Below, in pieces: positions 1 through 9,060 of a stretch of 11,083 bases of DNA. The first letter of the stretch is position 1, and each line of letters starts with the position of its first letter. The notes beneath the pieces were generated by a model. That model was not told the DNA's origin. It ran no database searches and was given only the letters and a program-made list of their open reading frames with translations. The stretch lies in assembly GCA_003339415.1 (NCBI GenBank), contig PDHQ01000691.1, forward strand, positions 1-11,083, written 5' to 3'. The translations under genes and the position numbers were made by a program. Origin of the DNA: Ophiocordyceps camponoti-saundersi (nom. inval.) (lineage: Eukaryota; Ascomycota; Sordariomycetes; Hypocreales; Ophiocordycipitaceae).

Positions 1-416
1 GGATAAGAAGAGCAGTTAAAAAGATACGTATATAAAGTCTTTCACGTTTTTTTTTTTTTCGCTTTAGGGTTTCGATAATCTCTTCTCACGATCTTTAAAG
101 ATAAGGTTCCGGCTTATTAGATACTTCTAAATAAGCTTATAAGCCTAAGTAGGTATATTATATATACGTATATAAGAAAGTGTCTCCTTTATGCTATGAA
201 AGTAGGTATTAGTCTTATAAATAATAGTTATAAACGTAAAAAGGAAACTATCTTTAGAGAATAGTTATAGGTATATATCTAAGCGGTAAGATTAAGGCGT
301 TATTATTTATATTCACTACTTATAAGAAAGGATATCGGTCCCTACTACGTTTTCAGATAAGACTTAAGAGATAATATCTAAATCTAAAAAATAAGGGGTA
401 AAGGAAAATTATTATA
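1..416. other. Left flank, AT-rich, no gene seen
   Basis: Non-coding in all frames. It has a T13 run at 47-59, two copies of acgtatataa (about 25-36 and 167-176) and a small stem (aactat...atagtt, about 247-267). TpA is high, as in RIP-affected DNA. A single TTAGGG-like hexamer occurs near 64-69 but is not repeated. Confidence 0.5.
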
Positions 417-630
417 CGGTCTACTAGCTAGATAAGTTAGAGGCTAAGGGATTAAATAAGCTAATTATAGGCATAAGAAATAAGCTTAATACGAAGATTA
501 ATAGGTGCCCTTATTAATTAATATATGTATATATCCTCTAGGAATAACTGCCCCCCACACGGGCAGTTAAGCAAATATTAGTCATATAACCGGAATAACG
601 CTATTCCCTTTTAACCTTCCCCCTCCAGCT
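417..630 (-). repeat. 3' LTR of the gypsy element (left copy)
   Basis: Direct repeat of 9504-9716, about 88% identical by eye; most of the roughly 25 differences are C/T or G/A. Shared blocks include the stretch reading ggcataagaaata, the cctctaggaat block and the terminal ccctccagct. On the minus strand it begins agctggaggg and contains an AT-rich TATA-like run (518-536). It keeps several CpA sites that are TpA in the other copy (around 555, 572 and 582), so the two copies were mutated separately. Exact ends are uncertain by a few bases; no TG...CA boundary is clear at the 417 end. Confidence 0.85.
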
Positions 631-765
631 AGTCTATTACTAACACTAAAATAACAAATTAAAATCTAAAAATAAAATAGATAAAAGGAAGGATAAAGAG
701 CAAGCTAATAAATAAGAAAGAAACAAATAATAGGAAGAAATAGGCTATAATAGCCTAGTAAATAA
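631..765 (-). other. Short segment between third ORF and 3' LTR
   Basis: About 135 bp, A-rich on the plus strand, without an ORF. A polypurine tract should lie next to the LTR on the minus strand, but the bases at 631-650 are not purine-rich there. The only tract is the ggagggggaagg run inside the repeat edge (complement of 616-627). Confidence 0.4.
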
Positions 766-2523
766 TTAGATCTCGCTAGATCCTATTATAGATAAAGACT
801 TCATAGATAATGCTATCCGGTTAGGTCTATTAAGTGCCTTAACAATATCTAAGGTTTATTTAAAAAGAACCTAATTATTACGGAGTTCTTTTCGCAACTT
901 ATTATTCTCCTGCTTAAGTGCCTGGAGTCTGCTATTAACCTATGTTATCTACTTAATAGGAGGCGATAAATATCTAGGTTTAAGGTTATAGTTATTAGCC
1001 TTAAGGAGAGTATTAATCTTCTTTTATATTCTAGTTATAAATGCCTCTCTATCCTCTTTATTATCCCTAACGGTCGCTAGACTAGTCGTTAATTTAGCTG
1101 CTATTGTCGGCTTAGTGGCGGCATTCTCTATAAATACGTCGTCTATTTATTAGCTAACGACTTATCTATTATTACTTAAGGAAGAGTTAAAACTAGAAAT
1201 AGCGATAGGAGGAGCCTTATTAACTGCAGGGGTCTGGGCTGGGGCTCTTCCACTTAGCACGTCCTATTTAAAATAGCTTATCTATTTCGTTATACGACCC
1301 TTGCTTGCAGGTTTCACCTTAGTAGCTATCGCTAGCAATAATAATAATGCTATAGCTGATATCGTCAGTAGTGGCTTTCTTGCTAGTAGTTTTTATCGCT
1401 TATGCTTCGTGGCCGCCTAATAGTCTGCTCTATCCCGTGCTACCTTATCGAGTAATCGTTTTAGCGTACCTTAGCCGGCATTTAATAACTTAATAGGGGC
1501 CACTATAATTTATATAGTGTTATTATTAGGGCTTAGGTTAGTCTATAGTTTATCGATCCGCTTAGTAGTCTTCGCTAGCGCTGCACGTATTTCTATCTTA
1601 TTACCCGACGCCGGGTGTAATATGTGATAGATTCGACGCAATACTGCCCGATAGATCTAACGTCTAAAGTATCCAATTTAAACTTCCGTTATGCTATTAA
1701 TCGAGAGGTTATTAGGAGGGTTTTTAATATAGTCGTTAACCTTAAGCGTTAAGCTGCAGAAGTCTTATAGAGGCGTTCGGGCTAAGATAAAGAACATAAT
1801 GCCGACGTCGTTAGCGATAAGGAATAGCTCCTTTAGGGTATATAAGTATATGGGTGGGTACTATAACTTAAGGGCCTCTGCTTTAGAGACCCCCTATAAC
1901 TTAGCAATGCGGGGTATAATAACTTTATTTTCTGCTTTTATCTATATCGTCCTAATAACTAGCTAAGCTACCTATTAGCTATCCTAGGCTTTGTTTTTAA
2001 AGTTGCTATTAGCTAGCTTAATTATATAATTTATTACTTTCTTCTAAGATCTTAAAATCTTAATCTATTTAAGACGGTAATCGCGGGTAAGGTAAGCGTA
2101 TGCCTTATTAAATTCTGCCTTAGAAGCTGCCTATATAGGAGCCGCTATGTTAGCTAGCTTATTAGAGTCTGCTAGTAAAGGTGAAGGGTGTTCGTCCGTC
2201 GGCTCCCCTTTAGCACTTTGTCCTAGCCTGCGGAAAATAAAGTTCGTATCCTGTAACTAAAGGAAGCAGTTATATAGTATTCTTATAGGTAGGATATATT
2301 TATCCGGGCGGATAGAACGCTTCCTATCGTGATAATCCTTGCAAAATGCTTTAAATAACGTTCCTCGAAAGTCCTTATCTTTACTATAGATATCGAGCTT
2401 GCCCGATAGTTAGCATAGTATATTTTCGTTATCGGAAATATAGTTAGGCGTTTCTTCTCGGGTTCTCGTATCCTAAGATATACTCGTTATAGGGGCCTTG
2501 CCCTTAGATGGTCGCGGGGCTAT
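766..2523 (-). pseudogene. Unidentified third ORF of the element, RIP-degraded
   Basis: One minus-strand frame of 586 codons, including a final TAA, runs without register change from 2523 to 766, broken by about 31 TAA/TAG and no TGA. The likely start is ATA at 2521-2523, followed by GCC; an ATG preceding G would become ATA by RIP, which fits a former ATGGCC. The product would be about 585 residues and rich in Lys and Arg. Its last ~80 residues look like a coiled coil: a stretch with Leu at heptad-like spacing and many Glu/Lys (around codons for RLQALKQENNKLRKEL). A hydrophobic Leu/Ala segment lies near the middle to C-terminal third. I see no zinc knuckle, protease, RT or integrase motif and do not recognise the family. 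It sits between pol and the 3' LTR, the place where env or extra ORFs occur in some gypsy elements. Its CpA/TpG content is about twice that of the RT region. A plus-strand frame over the same DNA is about equally open, so coding strand is inferred from position and orientation. Confidence 0.6.
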
Positions 2524-2731
2524 CTTAGAAAAGAAAAGGGTAAGAAAAATATAGATAGGTTATAAAAAGGCTCGAAAAATAAGGGTGCACGATAGTGCAG
2601 TCCTATTATAGTGCGTAGTTAGTTAAAAGGTAGATATTGCGGGAGGACGAGAAGGTAAGGTTACGAAACTATAAAGTAGGGAAAAGAAAAGTATATAAAG
2701 GAAGAGAGGAAAAAAAACGACGTAGTTATAC
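2524..2731 (-). other. Spacer between pol and the third ORF
   Basis: About 208 bp, read as pyrimidine-rich on the minus strand (long purine runs on the plus strand). It holds a TATA-like stretch (tatata around 2691-2698) about 170 bp upstream of the likely third-ORF start, and a short perfect hairpin, tgcac-gata-gtgca, at 2586-2599. Either could matter for separate expression of the third ORF, but nothing proves it. No ORF of note. Confidence 0.45.
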
Positions 2732-2899
2732 TTAGAGTTTCCGCAGGCCTGCCGGCTTACCAAGTAGCAGCTAGTTATTAGGCCTTAAATAGTTAGGTTA
2801 GTTATAATATTTCTTTAGCGAGTCCTTATAGAATAACAGCCCCTAGGCCCCTTTAATAGATAAATAGTTAATATGCCTTAGTATCTAAGACGTCCTCCT

Positions 2900-3860
2900 A
2901 ACCTAGTAGCATAGCTTAAACGGCCTAATCTACGTTAGCTTAAGTTTCCTAATAGCTCCGTCTATAGCTAGATAGACCTATATACTAGGGGTTAGACTAA
3001 ACTCGTCTCTTTTATCGTAGATAGATATCCTATAATATATAATCTCGTTAAACTTACCTTTAGCTGCCTATCTCCGGTATTTAGCTTAGCTTATAAATTC
3101 TATAATAAGGTTAGTATATCTCCCTTATAGGGGCTATTCTACCTGCTTTCCTAATCTTAAAGCTTTACGTAGTAATCTTATAGATTAAAATAGATTTAAG
3201 CTAGTCTATACTATTCCGTAAAGCACTTTAGTAGGTAAGTAGCCTAAGGTCCTAATAACCTTATAGTTAAGTTACCGTATAACTATTAGCAGATATTCGG
3301 ACGAAGTATTCTTAGGAGGCTATAACCTCTTTAAGAGTTACTAAAAGATTTTATTTATTACTTTAACTAAACCTATACTACGATATAACTTAGATAGCGC
3401 CGTTACTTAAAGTATATCTCTTACCGTTAAGAAGGCTAAAACTTCCCTCGATAAAAAGGCGGAACCTAAGTCGGAGTAGATAGCTATAGGTATAATCGTA
3501 ATAAAGTCTAGCTAATTTCTTAGCTTAATAATAGTCTCCGAGGCTCCCGTTATTCGGCAGGCTATAAGCTATATAAAACGAGAGAAATAGTTAACTAATA
3601 CTAGCATAAACTTGGTCCTATCTGCGGCTATTAGGAATAGTCCTATATAGTCTATAGCAAGGACCTAAAAAGGTGCTAAAATAGAGATTAGCTAATCCGG
3701 CGCTTTCGGCTTTCGGTTAGAATATAAAGTATATTCTCTATAACTTACTATATAGGATATAATATCCTAAGCTATTCTAGGCTAGAAGATATATATATAG
3801 AGTCGCCGACGCGTAGTATCTAGCCTAAAGTAGCTACTTAAATTATAAGCTTAGTAGAGT
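2900..3860 (-). other. Integrase domain (HHCC, DDE core, GPF)
   Basis: The zinc domain has the spacing HX4H-X29-CX2C, but all four ligands are Tyr (codons 3845-3847, 3830-3832, 3740-3742, 3731-3733). The core keeps L-A-I-D (Asp 3650-3652) and Y-S-D-x-G-S-A-F (Asp 3470-3472), 59 residues apart. Exactly 35 residues later, in G-L-V-K, the catalytic Glu position is Lys (3362-3364). The C-terminal GPF motif appears as stop-I-R-P-F (2932-2918), consistent with Trp to stop and Gly to Arg. In a live element it inserts the cDNA; this version lacks zinc ligands and one catalytic residue as well as carrying stops. Confidence 0.88.
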
Positions 3861-4379
3861 GCCTGCGGGATCTCGTATCGGAGAAGGTATCTCTGCCACT
3901 TAGTTAAATAACTCCCTTTATATAGCAGGGTATTTATTTATATTAACTATTTAAAAGATACCGCCTATCGTCTAATATAATTTGCCGAGATACGATTAAG
4001 TTCGTTAGGAACCTTGCTATATTATAGCTAATTAACTATATTTACGTAATAGTAGTTTATATAATAGTCTAATAGCCTCGATATCCTATCCGTCTCTCTC
4101 ACGAGTGCTATAGCTACTCGGAGGTCTACTCGGGTCTTATTATCTTCTTTTTCCTAAGTCTATAAGGCTAATAAGGTATTCTATTAAAGCGCAGTTAGTT
4201 ATAGCAAAGGGGTGCCTATCTTATTAGTAGGTAGTTTCTTAAGGGGTATACCCGCCAGGTATTTAAGGAGCGCCTTATAGCCTTATAGGCTATCTTTCTA
4301 TTTCTATAGTCCGGTATTAGTATTAACCATTCCTTAGTCTATAATATCCGCAGCTTAGCATTCGTTAGATAGGAAGATT

Positions 4380-4740
4380 GTCCTAGATAAACTATCCGCA
4401 GCCTAGTTTCGCGAACCCTTAACGTGGGCAATCTTAATATTTAGTAGCCGCAGCTTAGTTACCTATCGAGCGTAGATACCTTTATAGCCCTTAGAAGTTA
4501 GGAACTATATAATAGGGAAGTGGTCTATAAAGATAGTTAATTTATCTATTATGCGGAATAGATATTAGTAGCGACGGCAGAATTCGACTAAAGTATAAAG
4601 TTCCCGCTTATATATTTTATAGTTACGCTATATCTTCGTAAAGAGAAAGGAGTCGTATAAAATCGGCACTAGGCTATCTCCTTATTACTATAGGATAACG
4701 TAGCCTGCTCCGAACCTTAAAGTATCTATATATATAAGTA
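4380..4740 (-). other. RNase H domain
   Basis: The pol frame shows Y-I-D-T-x-R-F-G-A-G with the first catalytic Asp at 4724-4726, K-R-E-L with Glu at 4601-4603, an I-D-H segment, and A-A-D-S-L-S-R with the last Asp at 4394-4396. This order and spacing fit the RNase H fused to gypsy RT, which removes the RNA template. Several TAA/TAG stops lie between the motifs. Confidence 0.82.
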
Positions 4741-4979
4741 CCGGCTTATTAAGTTAAGGCTTATAGATAGCTACTACTACTTCGGCGAGAGACTTAAGGA
4801 TTATAAAGGATAAAGCCTTAGATGGCCCCTATAAGAAGGGAATATTTCTAGTAAGTTACGTTAATAGTCGGGAGAACTCTGCGCAATTAACTATCTATCT
4901 CCGGCAGGGTCCGATTGCTCCGAGAAATGCCCTAACTTACCTCTAATTCGTTAGCACCGGCTATTCTTAGATTTTCTAA

Positions 4980-5660
4980 AGCCTCCTAGGCTTAATTATA
5001 ATCCGTCTACCTATATAATACGTCTATCCTACTACTAGGATTTCTATTATGCTAAGAAAGACCTTCTTAAAACTTAACCGGAGTAAGGCCTATAATAATC
5101 TAGGTAGAAAGTGGTCCCTAATAAACGCCTATTATTCCTCGAACGTGGTATATTTTAAGAAGATATCGTCTATATAGTTATTAAGAGGCGTAATATAATA
5201 GCCTTTAGTAGGGACCGCTAATAGAGATAGTTCGGGCAGAGGTTCGGGTATAGCCCTAAATGCTAGCTTCGTTATTTCGGTAAAGCTATAAGCTACGGAT
5301 TAGGTCCCCTAAGGGAGCCTTATAGGCTGTAATTAGGAAAAACTAGGGATTTGAAACGCTAGAACGTGGCGTAGTTTAGATGCGACGGGTATAGCCTAGT
5401 AGCTATACTTTAAGTCGAATATACTAAATAAACCTATTCTTAAATCTAAGAGTCTGTTATAGAGCTCCGATAGTAACGGGATAGTGGTGCCTAGCAAGTC
5501 TTCGTTAACGTTATAGTAGTTAATTATTAATCGCATTTCGGCCTATAAGTTAGACTTATCCTTAACTACTATAATAGGTTCCGCCGACTATTAGCTTAAC
5601 TTACTATTAGCCGCTGCTATATACTTATAGATTCCTAAGTTAATATTCTTACGAATAATT
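4980..5660 (-). other. Reverse transcriptase domain
   Basis: In the pol frame: F-D-L-K with the first catalytic Asp at 5414-5416, then L-P-stop-G-T at about 5314-5300 where gypsy RTs have LPQG (stop codon at 5309-5311), then Y-I-D-D-I-F at 5176-5159, the YxDD box with the two other catalytic Asp. After it come a conserved thumb-like segment with F-x-R-D-H-F and S-F-K-K. All three catalytic Asp survive; the enzyme is dead because of in-frame stops. The Asp codons (GAC/GAT) contain no CpA, and are TpG targets only if followed or preceded suitably, which may be why they persist. Confidence 0.9.
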
Positions 5661-6529
5661 TTATTTATCTAGTATTATTCTAGAGCACTCTATCTTTTCT
5701 TCCTACTGCGGCACCATAGTTTAGTTCCCGGTGTAATCCTCGGGTAATATAGGAATAAGTCTATAGGTGGCATATCGCGTATATCCCGACCCTTAAGATT
5801 ACGATAGGTATAGAACGTGCGTGTAATCTCCTCTCTTAAGTGATCCGGGACTAAAGGTCTAAGCGTAATACTATAGGCGTTAAACTATACTATAACTAAA
5901 TATTTATTAATAGAATTATTAATTTCTCGTCGCTAAACTCTCCTCTATATTAGGAATAGTAACGCCGATAGCCTATCTGCCTATAGCCTAGGCTAGTATT
6001 ATCTACTTAACCGTTATTTAGTTATAGGTCTAGTAACTAGATCGCTCTATAATTATTAGGGACTATTAAGTACGGTCTCTGCAGCAGCCGTGGTTAAGGA
6101 AAGAAGATTAGAATCGATAAGGGGGCAATAGTAAAAAGTAAGAGCATAATTTATATGAAAGTCTATCTAAGTCTATATATATATAGCCTGCCTTATTAAT
6201 CTAGGGGCGTGGCTTATAAATAAAGCAATCGGGTCTATAATAAAATATACAAAGTCTAAACTAATAATAATATTTCTAGTTAGCTGCAGTTTTATAACCT
6301 GCCTAGGTCGGCGCTAATAACCTAGTTTAACGATTTAATCTAGTTATCGTTATTATTCTTAGAAGTTAAGTCCTTAGAAGAGGTATCGGAGTCGTTTTTA
6401 TTATCGCTATCTATATCTTCGGACGTTAATTTAGGGAGCTTAATAAACTTCCTTAAGATAGGCGGGGCGTTAGGCGCTAGGACTAACTTCTATCTTAGCG
6501 ATATAGCTATTTGCGGGCCTTGCAAGGCT

Positions 6530-6880
6530 ACCGGTATATCACCTTAATCACGATCTCTAATTATTAAAGTGCCGGTCTTAATATAGATAACGGCGTTAAC
6601 GTTAAAGAGCTAAGGTATACCTAATAGAAGGGGTAGGTTATCGACCACGTTATTATTTTTAGGCTTAACGATCGCCCAGACTTCTCTAATTACCCTAGAG
6701 ACGTTTATATTTAGGATAGCAAAGTTATAAACGAGAATACGCGATCTATCCGCGACTTTTATAGCTAGCTTGCTAAACTTAATATCCTTTAGGTCTATAA
6801 CGGGGATCTTATTACGATTAGCAAAGTCGTAGTTAATAAAACTTGCCTAAGACCCTTAGTCTGCTATTATATTCTTGTCT
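6530..6880 (-). other. Aspartic protease region
   Basis: In the gag frame, the minus strand reads I-A-D-stop-G-S-stop-A-S-F-I near 6870-6840, matching the position of the retropepsin D-[ST]-G active site with the middle residue lost to a stop; the Asp codon is 6859-6861. About 75 codons on comes L-L-G-I-P (6612-6631), the Leu-Leu-Gly-x-Pro-Trp type segment of gypsy proteases, followed by a TAG where Trp would be expected. Lying in the gag frame and before RT, it fits the usual gag-PR order. The assignment is by motif order only. Confidence 0.65.
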
Positions 6881-7824
6881 GCTAGCTTTAGGGACTTGTT
6901 TTTGCTATCGACTTAGAATAAGATAGTGCATAGAACTCTAAAGGTCTTACAATCTCTAGTTTCTTTAATTAAACGGGTGTTTGCATCCTACTTAGCTAGG
7001 TTAACTCTATTACTACTAATATGCACTACTTTAGACTTACCCTTGCCCTTACCTTTAGCCTTCGTCTTAATAAAGGTCTATCTCTTACGTAACGAGAGAT
7101 GCCTAAATTGCTTAGCCCCTTCTAGACTTACCTGCTAGAAATCTACTAGATTAATAAGTATAATAAATCTCTTCGCTAGTTTAATCTAATTAATATTACC
7201 TAGGCTATCTCTTACCTAGACTTCCGCTAAACCCTTAGCCCTCTTTTTCTTATTAGCTATTATGCTCTTCTTAGCACTTAATAGTCCTAGCTAATTAGGC
7301 ACTTTAGGCGTTTTATAATATAAGGTTACCTCTAGGTTTAAATTATTCTTAAATATTTCCTCTAAGAGTATCGGGTTAATTAATCTCTTTTTAATCGGTA
7401 GTTTGCTAAGTCCGGCTGCTATAACTAATACTATAAGTGCGTTACGAACTATCTTACTAAGTTTAACGTTATCTCTATTTATTATAGCAAGTAATTAGAG
7501 CTTGCGAGCTATAATATTAGTATTATTAATACTACCTATATTACCTTATACGGACTTATTAATTCCTAAACTAATAATATTAGAATAAACGTTCCTACTG
7601 CTATCTGTAGGTATATCGTAAAGTTTATTAATTAGACCTTAGCAGAGGTTCCGTTCTAAGAGGTCTTAATATCTAAGGTTAACCTAGTGCGCCGTAATAG
7701 CCTAGGTTATTAGTAGAGGTGTAGTAATTGCCTATTAAAGGGGCTTCGGGCCTTTGCCGACTACGGTTAAACCTCTTAAGATATCTTTCTCCTAACCTTA
7801 AAGCTACTGCGCTTCGGGAGTAAT

Positions 7825-7866
7825 ATAAGACGTAGCGTAGTGCCCGGGTTGCCCGCATTTAAAGTA
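7825..7866 (-). other. Gag CCHC zinc knuckle with two lost cysteines
   Basis: Fourteen codons on the minus strand read Y-F-K-C-G-Q-P-G-H-Y-A-T-S-Y, exactly the CX2CX4HX4C nucleocapsid spacing. The second Cys, the Gly-Gln-Pro-Gly turn and the His remain; the first and last Cys are Tyr (TAC and TAT). Each is a TGY to TAY change, a G-to-A at TpG, as RIP makes. In a live element this knuckle binds the genomic RNA; here it could not hold zinc normally. Confidence 0.9.
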
Positions 7867-7962
7867 AATAACCTAGTCTAGTAGAAGGGAAAGTAAACTA
7901 TTTACGTATACGTTAGTCGAGTCCTTTAAGTTTGCTTAGTTAACTTATCTGCTATTATTACT

Positions 7963-8070
7963 ACCACGGCCTCCGCGATAGCCTCCGCGATACTTACTCT
8001 AGCGGTTATTCTAGCGGTAGTTATTTAAAGAGCGATAAGACCTACCTCGACCTCCACGATAGGTCCCACG
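7963..8070 (-). other. RGG-rich stretch of Gag
   Basis: The minus-strand gag frame has repeated Arg-Gly-Gly/Tyr units (RGTYRGGRGRSYR at one end and YRGGYRGGRG at the other) just upstream of the zinc knuckle in the protein. Such basic, Gly/Tyr-rich stretches usually bind RNA. The DNA shows matching short tandem units (cctccgcgatag and cctccgcgatac side by side). Two TAG stops interrupt it. Confidence 0.7.
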
Positions 8071-9060
8071 ATTTAAGCTATTAAGACGATCTATCTAGTC
8101 TAGACGAACGTTATCTCTAGGATATCCCGTCTAGTTAGGTTAGTCCTAGTAGCTTACTATAGTTATATTAGTAGTAGCTTAGGGAGTTAATACTTACTAA
8201 CGGGGCTTATATCCTAGTCTCTCCTTAACTAACGTATTAGGGGAGTAACTAAACTTCTCTTAGAAGAGCTATCGCATAATTAAGGCCGTTACTACCTGCT
8301 TACGGGCCTAGCGCTTAACTTATTCCGTAAGACGAATATCCTTAGCTGCCTAGACGATATCTTATACTTTTATAAGACTTAAAGCTATTATAGCTCGTTA
8401 AGCAGTTATAATATATCGAAGTTCTTAGTCGGCTATACCCGTAATAAACTTTTAGATAATTATACTAAGGATAGCTATCTCTAATAGGGGAAGGACCTAT
8501 ATAGCCGATACTTAGTCTTATCCCCTAATAGACCGAAGTATCTAGTAAGTGCGATTATAGTACGTCTAGAGCGACTTACTATCCTGCTAGCTGAATATTA
8601 TCGGCACTCGAGGTTACTATAGGATATAATTTAGAGCAAATCTCTCCTTAAGTAATATTTGCAAAACCTTTAGGTCTACTTTAGTTACTATGCTATTTCT
8701 AGCATTAATATAGACGTTATAGAGTAACGTATTGCCGTTAATAAAGTCGGCGGCTACGCCCACTAAGCTAATATTAATCACTCGGATTTTATCGTTATAG
8801 TAAGGTATATTACTATTAAGGCGAATAAAGGCGAGGTCGATTGCCTCTAGCTAGCGATAGGCGCTATATATCCTATCGAACTTACTAACATCTGCCTAGG
8901 TTAGTGGCTTAATCTATCGGCCATTCCTACTATCCTAGTAAGGCTAATTATAAGAAGCTATAAGATTTAGTTAAAGCCGATACTTGCCGAGGGCATATAT
9001 AGCTAATGCCTCTGTAATAACGTCGTTTAGAAAGATTAGTTCTAGGTTATGGAATAGAGC

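Larger units (their letters stand above)
2732..6292 (-). pseudogene. pol: pol (RT, RNase H, integrase), RIP-degraded
   Basis: About 1187 codons in one minus-strand frame, in the -1 frame relative to gag-protease. It would encode the enzymes that copy the element RNA into DNA and insert it. Order: an N-terminal linker (~6290-5700), reverse transcriptase (~5660-4980), RNase H (~4740-4380), integrase with zinc domain (~3850-3720), catalytic core (~3660-3360) and GPF-type C-terminal domain (~2932-2918). The RT aspartates (5414-5416; 5165-5170), RNase H acidic residues and the two integrase Asp are all in the same frame, so no net indel has occurred. Numerous TAA/TAG replace probable Trp and Gln codons. 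Both ends are approximate: the stop at 2732-2734 may itself be RIP-made, and the upstream limit is set by where the gag frame hands over. No chromodomain is apparent after GPF. Confidence 0.88.
6280..9060 (-). pseudogene. gag: gag-protease polyprotein, RIP-degraded
   Basis: A single minus-strand frame of about 927 codons joins a retrotransposon capsid-like region, an RGG-rich stretch, a CCHC zinc knuckle, a Lys-rich linker and an aspartic-protease region. Gag packages the element RNA into particles and the protease matures the polyprotein. The capsid region (about 8900-8300) shows a QDSKSL-x-TYYN type segment followed by an ELRYII segment, like Retrotrans_gag proteins with their conserved Gln-Gly-Ser then Tyr-Tyr-Asn pattern. 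The linker near 7080-7040 is KAKGKGKGKSK. An acidic Ser/Asp/Glu/Asn stretch lies around 6440-6360. Capsid, knuckle and protease keep one register, so gag and protease appear fused without a frameshift. No in-frame ATG is present at the 5' end, so the start is unknown and 9060 is a lower limit; the end at the TAA at 6280-6282 is approximate. Confidence 0.82.

Noticed and set aside
62..70. TTAGGG-like telomere hexamer
   Set aside because: Only one copy; no array.
404..416. Target-site duplication with the bases after 9716
   Set aside because: No shared 4-6 bp found at any reasonable LTR boundary; it may be mutated away.
1082..2520. A rather open plus-strand frame across the third ORF, giving a hydrophobic translation
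   Set aside because: It has about 26 stops in ~480 codons and lies in the same relative frame as the shadow over gag-protease at 6926-7138. Gag and pol orientation, the likely start and the coiled-coil end favour the minus strand, though this is not proven.
2732..2960. Chromodomain after integrase
   Set aside because: Residues after the GPF region show no aromatic-cage pattern that I can recognise.
6926..7138. A 70-codon ATG-to-stop ORF on the plus strand
   Set aside because: It lies antisense to the gag-protease frame, in the relative frame that is naturally low in stops; it is Leu-rich with no motif. It is a shadow.
7960..8000. CRISPR-like short repeats (cctccgcgata units)
   Set aside because: Two adjacent imperfect units encoding RGG repeats of Gag; no spacers.
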